This document shows positions 1 through 11,040 of a DNA stretch of 26,007 nt, in pieces. The notes beneath the pieces were generated by a model. That model had not been told where the DNA came from. It was given only the letters and a program-made list of their open reading frames with translations, and did not search any database. The number at the start of each line of letters is the position of its first letter. Position 1 is the first letter of the stretch. A program made the translations under genes and the position numbers. Source of the DNA: Mesotaenium endlicherianum (Eukaryota > Streptophyta > Zygnematophyceae > Zygnematales > Mesotaeniaceae); assembly GCA_009602735.1 (NCBI GenBank), contig WELA01002297.1:153861-179867 (forward strand). Direction: 5' to 3'.

Positions 1-310
1 CCCCCGGTTCATCTTGACAGCCAGTTGCTGGCTGTCTTGTTCATTCTGTTCCTCAGGCACCCCAGAGCTTGTGTTGGCTCCGGGCCGCTGGGCGAACGTC
101 GTTCTCCTTCTTTTTCTTGCGAGCTGACCACGCGCGCATAGCTTGCGCTCAGGAAGGCGAAGAAATCCACAGTCATATCGCATGTGCGTACGCAACTTCA
201 ATTGTGTTTCTTCACAAATCAGAGCTCTTGTCGGCTCCGGCAGAGCTTGCCAGCTGGTTCCCACTTGGCGCTCTCCCTTCTGCACGTGCATCCGCCCACG
301 GTGTGACATA

Positions 311-381
311 CCGTCCCGTGATCGCGCGTGCGCATGTGCGTGCGTGTGCGTGTGCATGTGTGTGTGAGCGTGTGCGCGTGC
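311..381 (+). repeat. (TG)n-rich tract abutting a 3' splice site
   Basis: Imperfect TG/CG dinucleotide repeat (gcgtgtgcgtgtgc type) running directly into the acceptor AG at 382-383 of the first visible condensin exon. It occupies the place where a polypyrimidine tract would be expected. Confidence 0.8.
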
Positions 382-383
382 AG

Positions 384-2703
384 ACGTGAAGCAGTGGCGC
401 GACATCGCCTTCTGCCTGTCGCTGCTCAAGATCACGGAGAAGGGCGTGAAGAAGATGATGGACGCCTTCAAGAGCTTCAAGAGCGCGCTCGTCGACGACG
501 AGATCATGGAGCACTTCCTCGCCATCGTGGCCCGGGTGGGACCACGTGCCTCCGCAGCCCCTCCCAGCGACAGCCGCAGCACTCTGGCCTTCAGCCGTCG
601 CCAGCTGTCCCACGGCCGCAAGCTCTTTCCCTCCCTCCCTCAAGTCATACACCAGCCTTTAGCCAGCCCCACCCCCGCCTGCCTGCTTGCACCTAAGCGT
701 AAGAGCATCCTGTGTTCTTAGGAAGGACTATCTGCCTGCAGAGGCTTAGGGAGCACCCAATGGTGCCCCCCAGAGCGAGATGGAGGCGGACGATTGCCGA
801 CGATGTGTCTCAAGCACGGGGCAGTGGTTATGCTGTGTGTGATGCTGAGCGTGGGCGGGGGCGGGGGCGTGGGCGGGTGGGCGCAGGCGAAGAAGTCGGC
901 CAAGCCGGAGCTGAAGGTGGCTGTGGAGGAGTTTGAGGAGAAGATGCTCAAGTGCCACGCGGAGAAGAAGGAGGAGGAGGCGGCCGCGGGCAACGCCCGC
1001 TCCCACCAGCAGCAGGGGCAAGGGCAGGGGCAGGCGGCGTCGTCCAACTCGCAGGAGGGGGAGGGAGAGGAGGGCAACGAGGAGGAGCCGCCAAGTGGTG
1101 AGCTTTGGGGGCGGCCTGGGCCCTTGTTAGTGATGAGTGACAAGCGCACAAGCTCAGGAGAGGCTGTTGGCGAGCAAGCATCCGCGGCACGTGGCACTCA
1201 GTGTTCCCTTATACGGAGCGGCTCCGGAAGCATTTCCTGTCTCACTTTTTCTGTTAACCTCAGCACTTGCGCCTTGGAACACGCGGCTGCCACTCTCTCC
1301 TTTGTCAGGGCTGTGACAGCATGATCATTGCTGCCAGCAGCCTGTGCAAGTGCATCCTCTCCTTGAGGCTGCAAGAAGCCTTGGAGAAGTGTCTTCAGCC
1401 TGCAGCATCACAATCCCCGAGACCCCTTGTGGAATAATCTCTGTCAGCGGCAGGACGAACCAAACCCCCCTGTCCTCTTACTGCCCACTCCCTTCCTGCT
1501 TTTGTTCGCCTCCTGGTCTCGCTGCAGAAAGTGGAGGTTGTTCTTAACCATCTGGACGGGGCCCCAGGTCAATGCCAAGTGTCGGGATCTCGACGGGGAT
1601 GGTGGCTAGGCACACGTGTCACCGTTGGCACGCGATACGCGGCCTATGCGGTTTCTGGTAGAACATCGTTCCAGTCCTGAAGGATTTGCGCTGCTGCGAT
1701 GCTGAATCTCTTCCTTGGACCAGGCGAGGAGGGGCAGGAGCGTGAGGTGGGCACGGCGAAGAAGGCGCGTGCGAAGGGCAAGGAGGGTCGCAGCCACGAA
1801 GAGGCGCGTGCCTCGGATGACGCGGACCACGACGGGGACAACGAGGAGGGCTCGAGCATGGCGGCAGCAGCTGGCGGCGCTGTGGCAGGCAGCGCGAGAG
1901 CGCAGGCGAAGACGAGGCGGCGTTTGGTGACCCCTGCCGCCCGAAACGGCAGAGGCTCCGCGGCTCGGCAGCCCAGCAGCGCGAGGAGGAGGCCCAAGGC
2001 CGAGAGCAACGGGGCGGGGGCAGACGACGATGGAGAGGGGCCTGGGCTTGCGGAAGAGGCCAAGAAGCCCCATCAGAGCCGGCGGCCCCCCCGCAGACTC
2101 CCCCTCAAGGAGCAGCTGGCTGCGGAGAACGTCAGCTCAGGTACACCTGGGCCCCTTCCGGGGGGCGTCATCTCAAAGGAGGGGCAAGAACGAGAGCGAA
2201 AGGGAAGGGGGTGAGGGGGACGATAAGGAAGGGGAAGGGGACAGGGACGGCAGTAGAAAAGAGGGGGCGATTGGGGAGGGTGGGCGAGGGAGAGAGGCGG
2301 AGCTGTAAGGGGGAGCATGGTACGCCCCAGGCTGCCCGCTATCTGTTCGTGCAAAGGATCGGCCGCTGTGGGGTTGAGGGGCTGAGCCCGCAAGAGGCTC
2401 GGCTGGTGCTGGCGTGTTAGCCTGCTTGCGTGTGTAGCCCGATGCATGTGCTACTCCTTGCACGCGTGGCCCTGGCATGTGTATTACTCTTTTGGGCCCG
2501 CGCTGCGCTTGATTGTCACTGGGCAGAGTAGGACCTGATGGTGCTGCATTTTTATGCGTTGCTCAGATGGCGACGACGACGGCGAGTGCACGTCGGAGGT
2601 ACCGGACGAGCATGCTGACTCACCCGAGCATTCTTCTCAAGCAAGTGACCAAGAGAACGTGCCCCCTGCTCCTCCCCGAAGCAGGCCTCTGACTAAGGCA
2701 TAG
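384..2703 (+). CDS. CAPD2: Condensin I complex subunit CAP-D2, C-terminal part (5'-truncated by window)
   Basis: Four exons are read: 384-535, 887-1097, 1724-2140 and 2567-2703, all GT-AG and in compatible phase (0, 1, 1), ending at TAG 2701-2703. The first encodes KQWRDIAFCLSLL and ITEKGVKKMMDAF. The second continues KKSAKPELK and VEEFEEKML. This is the order found at the end of the CAP-D2/NCAPD2 HEAT-repeat region (KQWRDLAFC..., then AKPE.K...EFE.KL). CAP-D2 is the HEAT subunit of condensin I, which compacts mitotic chromosomes. The rest (end of exon 2 and exons 3-4) is a low-complexity tail rich in Gln/Glu, then Lys/Arg/Ala, with TP and SP sites and basic clusters, as expected of a nuclear, CDK-regulated tail. 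The first part of the gene lies left of the window. The HEAT-end identity is strong; the tail rests on reading frame and phase only. Confidence 0.85.
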
Positions 2704-4119
2704 TAGGTTTCAGAAAGGCTGCGAGGAACAGTGGGTCGTACTTGCTGATGAAGGCATCTTCTCTATTGCAGGTTAGCGTATATATATAACAGGAGTAATC
2801 CGGGTTTGTTCACACTAGCCATTTAGGACAAAAGGAAATGTAAATCAAAGTTTACAATTATCACTCAGCGTAGAAAAGCAATGTACCCCAAAGCTGGTAT
2901 CTGACAAACAAGCGGTGCGTTGCGTCACAATTATAAACAAGAGTGCAACCTCAAGGATATGTAATGACTTCCACAAATGTGTCATTGTCTTGCATCCAGA
3001 GCAACATTGTTCCAATCGTTTGCTATCTCCATTCATGCAAGAGAATAGTTCTTCCAATGATATTTCAAGTGTATTGTACTTCCAGTAATGTTAGCCCCTG
3101 TGTGTACCAAAAGGTGATGACGCCGATCATACGAACAATATACAACGGAAAGATAGAGGAGCCTGCAGATGAATACCTCCTGTGGAGACTTTCATTTCCA
3201 AGCCATGTACTTTGAAGTTCGCGCAGAGCTTCTTCAAGGTTTCCAAATAGACAGTGCATTTGTAGTGCATGACCTCAGATGATCGAAAGCAGTACTTCAA
3301 CTTCATGCAGGAATGTGCCCCCACAAGCTCCCATTAGCGCCTGAGCACCAACTTCAGACCTCAGCAGATATTCCTACGTCCTTCATGCAAGGCACCAACC
3401 ATTATTCGTTTAGAACTGAAAGTCATGCATCTACCTGCATGCATGAGGAATTCACTTCGCGCATTCCAGCAGAAAAGTGGAGCAAAACTGCTATACGCCG
3501 TGCAGGGCCGCATTGCCACATATTGAAGTGTTGCGTGTGCTTCAACAGTCAAGTACACCACACATATGAAAGCAGAGAGCAAACAGACATTTGCGATCAA
3601 CCATTCGATTCGATTCTCATGCTGTGAACTTGATTGAACGAGATGCCAACCACGCCCCCAAGCACCAAGTACACGCACTAGCCTACAATTCTAAAGAATC
3701 TCTGATATTTTTATCCAAAACATCACTCGACTGGTAGAGTATTCTCATCCTTTACCCAAGCTGCCTTTACCAGCGGTATAGAAGCTTGATTCCAAATGGA
3801 TAACGGTTCTGTGTATCTGCATCCTGCGCCTCGCCATGAAGGGCACTTTGACCACGCTACATTATCTAGCTATAGACACGGTATTGTAATTTGCCTCCCA
3901 CATCTTGTACAAAGGAGACATGCATACAAGAGCGAGCTTATGGAGAGTAATTTACAAGAGCTTAGGCACTTATACAGGGTCCAGTGACAGACCACACCAA
4001 GTCCTTGTAGAGAGAGTGCGAAGCGCAAGTCACTCCAGGGCCCTGGCATGAGCCATCCAACCAACCAAATGCAGTTCCAAAACAGCTCCAGAAGCAGAAA
4101 CATTGGTGGTTGTCCCATT
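2704..4119. other. Convergent 3' intergenic region, no gene seen
   Basis: AT-richer DNA between the stop codon of the condensin gene (plus) and the stop codon of the B12D-like gene (minus). It should hold both 3' UTRs. A TGTAA pentamer at 2839-2843, the poly(A) signal used by many chlorophyte algae, lies about 140 bases past the condensin stop; this is suggestive only. The short open frames here show no recognisable protein. Confidence 0.5.
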
Positions 4120-7100
4120 TCAAGCGGAAAGGCGGTGATGTGCCGGAGGTCCTCCAAGAGCCGGCTTGTCATCACCGGGCAGGACAGGTGGCAGCATGAA
4201 GAAGGCCCTCAAGGATGGCCTAGTTATAAACGGCTGCCAAAAGAAGAGGAAGAGTTAGGGATCCTCCTCCCCCAGGACAATTTCAGATTGTACGAAAACC
4301 GCTACTCGTCAACGGGGAGCTACAGGGTGGGGACTTCCTCAACTATCACCAGTGAAAGGTGTCGTTGCACAGCCATCAGATCTCCACAGAAGAGTGATCA
4401 TCGACCAGAGCACTTACACATCCATGTTTTTTTGAGATAACTTGTGGTGTCCAAAGCAGCGTGCATAAGCAGGACCTGGATTACGCTCCCATGTGTGTGC
4501 GCGTGTGTGTGTTCCTGGAGGCGAGCGGGGGGGTTTGCTTGTGCCTAAAAACAAAGAGCTCTCACTAAGCAAATTGATTTTTAGGGAGGATATGAGGTTC
4601 CCATTGCGCACTTGCCACTGAAACCGAGCAACAAAGATCCACAGGTGCTTGCAAGTGGATAGGTTACAAGCTACATCTACATGATGAAAAGACCGGGAAC
4701 CTTAACCACTGCCAAATGAGATAGTATCTTGCTACGGAAAAGCTTTTAAGTACGAAGGACTAGAATCCAGAAAGCAATGAGCGCATCAGGAGTAGCGTAC
4801 GCATACCTCTTCACCAAACTTGCGGAGCTTGCTGGTCTCATAAAACCTGTGGCCAAGCCTCTCATACTCCGGGGGATCATCAATTTCAGCCAGCTGGCAT
4901 GTCCTCCTCTTCTTGGACGGGAACGTCTGGGGATGCCTCAATTCTCGGCCTGATGTATAGAGGGCCAGTGCCAAGCCGAGACCAACCATAAGTACCAGAG
5001 GACCGAAGTGGGAGAGCTCCACCTGGACCCGCCTGCAGAAATGCAGCCATGACAGATAGAAAAGCATTGGAATCTTCAGCATTTGAATTCATTTGATAGG
5101 GACAACAAGACCACATATTTCCGTGATATGTCAATCTCTAATACCTTCATTCCTTATCATTTGAAAAAGCCTCCTTTAATCCAGCTGGACCAGGTGCAAA
5201 AGGAAACATTCTTCTAGAAAGAACATGATTCCAGTACTTAGCATTTTGTAAGCATAAGAATTACAGGCACTTGCAGGCCTTTGGCATGCAATTTGTGGGG
5301 AAACAAATGGAGACACATCACCTATTCTTAAGCCCCTCCTTCACACGCTGAGCCATATCAATGAGAGGATTCATCTCTCGTCCGGGGGGTCTAACCCACT
5401 GGGTATTTGCTACCTGTTCAGTATTTCCAGTGAGCCCCATACTTGCAAACCCTGCAACTCTAATATGCCTCACAGGTCTGTGACATTGGGCAGTCGTGAA
5501 GCATGCAGTATTTCCATGGAGGGCCTTCCAGAAGAAGGTTCTCTCCAACATAAATGAGATGACAACATGACTTTCAAGCTACGAACATTCAGAATCCTAC
5601 AGAATGTATTCAGAACATATTCAAAACATACAGAATCCTCTTCGTTTACTGAGAAGAAGAATGTCAAAAAAATCGGACAGCGTGATAGGAAATTCACCAT
5701 AACTGATTCTCACACCGAAGGCTCAACTTAAGAAGGTCCCCACTATCCACGCTCAATCCGGAGTACACCTTGCACTTGTCTTCACTGATTGCCAGAAAGA
5801 CCACAAGGCCAGTGCTTGAAACGATATTTGTGCAGAATAGCATGTAGTGTAACTTTTAGATCCATGAAGTCGCCGCCTGGCACCGATGAGATTGCAAGCA
5901 TAAGCGTCTCACGTGGTCACCGATAGCGGACAGGTTCTACCCTATACCAGATGGCTCGCATGCAATTCCCAGCTCAACATCTTTAAATTTCATTGCGGCT
6001 AATGTCACCAACCTACTACACATTTGCATTCCCAATTTCTACAGTTTTATGTACATATGACATGTATGATACAAACTAATCCCTCGCATGCATACATAGC
6101 CGCAGTTTGCTAAATACACTCCATTGCACTCTTAGCGATTAGTTAATTTATTACTGTCACCAATACAGTAAGATCCTTGTTTTTCTCGCATGTTGATCGT
6201 TGTGTTCTACTTCTTTTGCAGAAACGAATACTTTACCTTGTCTTATGGGCGACGTTTCGTCAAGCTCTCTTGCAGTCGGTAAATTTGTCTTTATCATTAC
6301 AATGCCATTGAAGTGTAAGGTTTCAAGGCTATAATCAGGCCTGAGTCAATGGATTCATGTCACAGTTGACAACGTCCTAACTGTGCACCTGTGAAGGTAT
6401 ATACCCACTTTCTACCTGCCCTACATACTCAGTTCGATTGCTACTAGATTACACTAAATATACAGCTCAAACTATACCAAAGATGTCCCTGCTATATGGC
6501 CTTGCAACCCTTGTGTGCAAACATATTCATCTAATATGATGTTTACTACAACTACAATTATGGCTATGAAGCACTACATTGGCAGTACTCTTCGCAGTTT
6601 ATTGGTCAAATACAGTATAATGATGACGATACTGTATAATGATTATACAGTATAATGATGTACTCATGATACCACCTATACGATCAATATTGTGTCCTGT
6701 TCACTTGCCAAATCCTCCTCCATGAAGGGGCTTACCACTTGCAGCTCGGTCGTCCTTGGACTCCCCAATGACAGGGCTGGAATCACCAGGCAGGCTGGAG
6801 GCGACATAGGGTGAAAGGGGAGCCTCGTGCACTACCCTTATCGGCCCTCCCTGCTTACGACAAGTAGATTAATCAGTAAGACAACGCTGAACATATACAC
6901 ATGACCCACACAGCATATTTGTTGAAGCAAAGATCATGACTTCAATTCAATACACTCATACTTAAGGCTGTGCCCATTTCCTTCTAGCCTAACCCGCTGA
7001 CTACCAAGGTAACAGCGTATACCTCGACGGCACCCACACTTGCGCTGACATTCTCACACAAAAAAACAATTTCTGCTTCATTTAGCATTTGAGAGGACAA

Positions 7101-9074
7101 ATTTATCCAGCTCCTTGTAACTCAAATAGCAGTATTTGGACCTTCAATCCAGATCACAGGTACTGCACACAAATGCACGGGTCATGTGCTGATATGGTAC
7201 AAAGTTAAATCACCCACAAGAGTAGAGAAACAAACACATCATAATCTTTAGTATTCCCAAGAAACAGACACATGAATATTCTGGTCAATGTACTTCTTGT
7301 TAGGAGATTCCACTTCTTTTCAGAATATGATACCAGACAATGAACCAGCCAGCACAGTGGGCAACTTCTGCAACAGGTAGCAGGGAGCCCGTTACCGCAG
7401 ATGCCAGCTTGCGGAGAAAGCTCGTCTGGACGTAGTGCTCTGCAAGCTCCTGTTCTTCCTTGGGACTGATAAGCTCTGGCATTCCTCCCTGCGCACTTTA
7501 GTGACGTATGTCTGTGGCGCCATAAATAGCTCGCGACCAGCCGTCACAATCGCCAGGCCCACAGCCAGACCGACCATGCCAAAGAGCGGATACACTGGAT
7601 AGAGCTCCTTCTTTAGGAAGTGTCTGCGCAGCACCAACATCGAATATGAAGAATGTGTGACATAATCAGATGTGACTTGAGGTGGATGCGAACTTGGGCT
7701 CAGAGGTCAATCAATAGGCATCTGTTTATGGTGCAGCGAAGGAGGATGCACGTCTGCAAGAAAGTACTGATGCGTTGGGCAAAGTGCGGAAGAACGTGAG
7801 AAGGAACTGGAGACTGAAAGGAGACATGACATCTCGAGATCAAATTGCAGAACCCATGAGATCAAATTGCAGAACCTATGAATTCTTCTAGAGGCAGTCA
7901 AAACTGGCACAACTAAAGTAGAAAGTCAGACATGACCATAGGATGTGGCACAAGCTGTTGCAGATCATCTACAAGTCAGCATTGCATACTCAATCCATAT
8001 GGGAGAATATGCATACAAGCAATACAAGCAAAGTCGAGCAGCAACTTGGGGCTCAAAATGCGGGTTTTACCACATGATGTTCCTCCACAGGCGACTTAAT
8101 ACACCTCTGAACATCCGATGTATCACAGAAGTTCATGTACACGCAGGACTAAGGAGTGCTGATAGCAGAGGAGGATCACCATAGTAGAAGCAGCCACGAC
8201 ACTGTACCTCAGTTTTTTAACCCCTACATTTGCATTTCGCATGTAATACAGCATGAGTCTGCGTGCTGTGCTCAAAGTTACCTCCATATACAAGCTACAG
8301 TTCATTTGCAATATATGCCTTCCCATTTCCCTAATATAGACTTGCAGGCACCCAGTCCTACACAACCTGGGGAAGGAAACATACCCCGAGAACCCTTTCT
8401 GCTGATGCATAAATTTGCCACCACCTTCAACGCGTGTTCCAGGAGGTTGCTGCGCAAGCCCAAACTTCCTGATCTCCTCATGACTCATTTTTGTAGTGTC
8501 TGCATTAGCTACAACTTCGGCCATGCTTGTCCCATAACCCTCATGGCGGCCATAGCCAAAACTGGTCGTCCTGGCAGACAAGACCTTCCATACTTGTACT
8601 TCCTGAAAACCACAAGTATCAAGGAGCCAAACAGGGAAAACATATGAGCCGACACCAGTAAGTTGACATTATTCAAACATGATCAACATGCAAGCTGGTG
8701 CATATGCTACCGTTCTTGTGCTACTTTAATTGGAATGATAAGAAAGCGGAGGCCATAGTCGACGCCATAAGAGCTGATATAATCAGTTTCTGTCTACAAC
8801 ATACACCAGGCTGTAGAAACGGAGTACGAAGTCATATGAAGTAAGATGGGATGAAGGATGTGGAAAAGTGAATATCTTTGCACAACCATAACACCGGTCA
8901 GATCCTTCTACGCACCCATAATTTCGTACATTCACCAAGCCTACAGCATGTTCGAAATCTTGGCTCAGATGTCATTTCAGCAATGCCATGCACGCAATCG
9001 AACTCATTGTCGCAGAGTGAGAACGAAGATAAATATACCTTTGATCCACGCCTTAAACCTAGTGCCAGTGCCAT
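4120..9074 (-). CDS. Tandem B12D/MLRQ-like small membrane protein, seven exons, one frame break
   Basis: Minus-strand exons: 9074-9039, 8602-8385, 7623-7396, 6850-6736, 5451-5322, 5032-4807 and 4233-4120 (stop TGA). Junction phases 0, 2, 0, 1, 2, 0 agree throughout except for one 1-base break inside the third exon (near 7475). The start is the only ATG in the opening frame after an in-frame stop. The N-terminus MALALGLRRGSK has no acidic residue and suits a mitochondrial presequence. About 355 residues are predicted. Exons 3 and 6 each encode one hydrophobic segment followed by T[AS]GREL, PQT and a KxRR basic stop. This resembles B12D/MLRQ (complex I NDUFA4-like) proteins, which are normally about 90 residues with one TM helix. 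Family assignment is by remembered pattern; a mitochondrial inner-membrane location is inferred. Introns are AT-rich with ordinary pyrimidine tracts, unlike the GC-rich genes on either side. Confidence 0.65.
4807..5032 (-). CDS. Exon 6 of B12D-like gene: TM module 2, intact
   Basis: Enters in phase 2 and leaves in phase 0, exactly as exon 3 does, and is 226 bases against 228. It encodes VELSHFGPLVLMVGLGLALA, TSGREL, PQTFPSKKRRTCQ, and ends TSKLRKFGEE. Matched positions with module 1 are EL, PL, MVGL, T.GREL, PQT, K.RR, CQ and S.LRK. The hydrophobic run is one TM length, followed by a positive cluster. Confidence 0.7.
6608..6660. repeat. Short direct/inverted repeat of TACTGTATAATGAT type
   Basis: Three copies of a ca/atactgtataatgat-like motif, partly in palindromic arrangement (acagtat/atactgt), within intron 4 of the B12D-like gene between exons at 6736 and 5451. 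No function is evident. Confidence 0.6.
7396..7623 (-). CDS. Exon 3 of B12D-like gene: TM module 1 with frameshift
   Basis: Enters in phase 2 after acceptor gcgcag and leaves in phase 0 before donor GTAACG. It encodes ELYPVYPLFGMVGLAVGLAI, then TAGREL, PQTYVTK and RREECQ in one frame. The continuation LISPKEEQELAEHY and QTSFLRKLASA lies in another frame. Compared with module 2, exactly one base is missing just after the CQ codons (near 7475). This is either a sequencing or assembly indel, or a real inactivating deletion. Confidence 0.65.
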
Positions 9075-9418
9075 TTCTGGGTAGTAAGAAGGTTCGTGCT
9101 TCAGAGAAAATCGGGACACGGGCGCTTGTCAAAGCTGAGCCAAAGAGTATAGATACAAGCATACTGTCTCGACCTTCACAGACACGACCCTTATACATGT
9201 CGTCCGCGCTGAATGTCTTTTGCATTGGTGCTGTCTGCTCAATTGCCACTAATTCTGTGGCTCTTACCAAAAGAGTAAAGCTTCCTGTCTCATGTTAGTG
9301 CATGGGGGGTGGCGCTTTGCATTAAGAACACGAGAGCTTTTACTCACAGGTGGAGCGAGTTCGCTGACGCAGCTCGACGTACAGTTTCGCGCACCAGCCC
9401 CCAGTGGGGGCCCTTGAG

Positions 9419-9505
9419 CCGAAGCAAGCTGGAAACAAGCCGAACCAAGCCGAAGCAATCTGAAGCAAGCCAAAGCAAGCCGAAGCAATCCGAAGCAAAC
9501 GGAAG
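9419..9505 (+). repeat. 10-bp tandem repeat (gccgaagcaa), about 8.5 copies
   Basis: Period-10 imperfect array with units such as gccgaagcaa, gccaaagcaa and tccgaagcaa, about 345 bases upstream of the B12D-like start codon. The 9075-9418 stretch before it should hold the promoter or 5' UTR of that gene; no certain core element is seen. Confidence 0.85.
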
Positions 9506-10337
9506 TGTTTTGCATCACCGTTTGCCAAGTGGAGCCACAAATCTTTCTGTCGGTACGCGTTGTCAGGGCTGGCCAAATTTGGCTACAATGTCTGATAAAG
9601 TATGGGGGACTGATGGGGGACCACGGGGGCCTATGGGGTCATTTTGGGGGTAAACTTGCCTTAACTTTGGTGTTTCTTATATTGTCTTTGACGTGTTTAC
9701 TTAAAAATGCGCTCAACGTTGTCGCGACTATTATCCGTTTGACGGTGTCGCACGCGCAGCGCAAGCTACGGCCACCTAGTGCTGAAAGTCAACGTTGATT
9801 CACCGACCACTTGACTGATTACATCGCAGTCAGCGGTTATGGCGGCGGCAAGACCATTGGCAAGGGGTCAATGTCAGTGTGCCCCACACCTAGGGATGGG
9901 GGAGGTTTTGACAAGACAGTCGCGAGGCTAGGAGCTGGGGATCAGCAATGAGCCGCCCAGCAAGTACCAGGTCAGGTACTGTGTGACTGGCAGATTAAGC
10001 CAGGTCATGGCTGCAATGCCAAGATAGGTTACGGCCGCCCGGTTGGGAAAATTTGAGCAAGTGGCATTTGCTTGCACGCCGCTCAGGAATTCTTAGCCAT
10101 GAGCCAATTAGGCGTGACTGCCAGCTGAGAAGCTAAGCAGCCACGCGCGACAGTCACAAGGTGTGCATGCATGCTGAGTGACTACGAGTTTGAGTTGAGC
10201 ATGGCTAGGCAGAGGCGACATGCAGCTAAGTTGTGTGACTAAGCACGGCATTCTCGAAAGATGACGCTGTGTGGTGCCTGCGAAAGGCACGAATCTTGCC
10301 TGAGACATGTCATTCACTCGCACGCACCTTTGCCAAG

Positions 10338-10454
10338 AAGCAGAAGGAAAGAGAAGAAGGGCGCGAAGAAGAAGAAGGAGTTCCCAAGGCCATTGGAGGG
10401 CCAAAGCCCCACGCTTCTGACGACGCTGAAGATTCTTCTGTGTATCATAGATAA
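10338..10454 (+). CDS. Possible last exon: Lys/Glu-rich tail (unrecognised)
   Basis: After AG at 10336-10337 a frame reads KKQKEREEGREEEEG, then PKAIGGPKPHASDDAEDSS and VYHR before TAG. The composition (basic/acidic run, then an acidic serine tail) resembles the end of a nuclear or nucleolar protein. No upstream exon was found, and the alternative frames (RRKEKKGAKKKKEF) are equally open. It could be a retrocopy fragment or chance. Confidence 0.2.
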   Translation, partial: KQKEREEGREEEEGVPKAIGGPKPHASDDAEDSSVYHR

Positions 10455-10628
10455 GTTAGGATTGTAGGAGTTCCCAAGAGGGAATCTCACGGTTGAAGAA
10501 GGAGAATTGCAGAATAGAATCTGCTAGGAGAGTAGCACAGAGTCAGCCGAACGCCACAAGTGTGTGTGTGAAGCAGCCTTAAAATGGTGAGTTGTGTGTT
10601 GATTTCCAAGTTCTCAGAAGTCGCATTC

Positions 10629-10629
10629 N
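10629..10629. other. Assembly N at a contig join
   Basis: A single N with the 11-mer aagtcgcattc immediately left of it and again just right (from 10632). This looks like two contig ends placed side by side without merging a short overlap, like the larger case at 15639. Confidence 0.7.
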
Positions 10630-11024
10630 AAAAGTCGCATTCGCATCTCAAAGAGAGAGAGTACTATTGACAGATAAAGCTCTCAATGAAGAACTGAGTG
10701 AGCCCAGCCTGGCAGTGAAGAGCTGTTAAGGCGCGGTGTTAAGTGAAGGGCTTGACCCAGGCCAGCATAGACGTAGTTTCAGAGTTTTGTAAGCTGGCTT
10801 GTGGAAGTTAAGCGAAAGCCTGAAGGGCGATTTTCTCTGAATCTGACGTTGCATGTCAAGTTGTTTAGAGTGTGATTTCTGCAAACTACAATTTTCTCAC
10901 CTGTGAACCCAAGAACTTTAAGGCATAAAGCCTATGTGGAAGTAAGAGACTTCCGTCCTTGTAAGAGGAATTAAGGCAAGGCAAGTATTTTTAAATTTTC
11001 TGCTAAAGTCTTAGGATAAGCAAA

Positions 11025-11040
11025 TGGTGAGAGCAGGGTG
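11025..11040 (+). other. Primer-binding-site-like motif
   Basis: TGGTGAGAGCAGGGTG partly resembles the TGGTATCAGAGCAGG site that initiator-tRNA-Met-primed LTR retrotransposons use. It is followed by an open frame beginning at an ATG at 11119 (MSATREEGHQHINQ). No flanking LTR pair was identified, so this is a weak hint only. Confidence 0.15.

Noticed and set aside
7485-7497. 8-base GT...AG interval that would repair the frame in TM module 1
   Set aside because: Far below any known spliceosomal intron size. Alignment with module 2 places the shift as a one-base gap just downstream.
8156-8647. 163-codon plus-strand open frame
   Set aside because: It is antisense to exon 2 of the B12D-like gene, whose phase fits the neighbouring exons. 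No family motif is seen in the plus frame.
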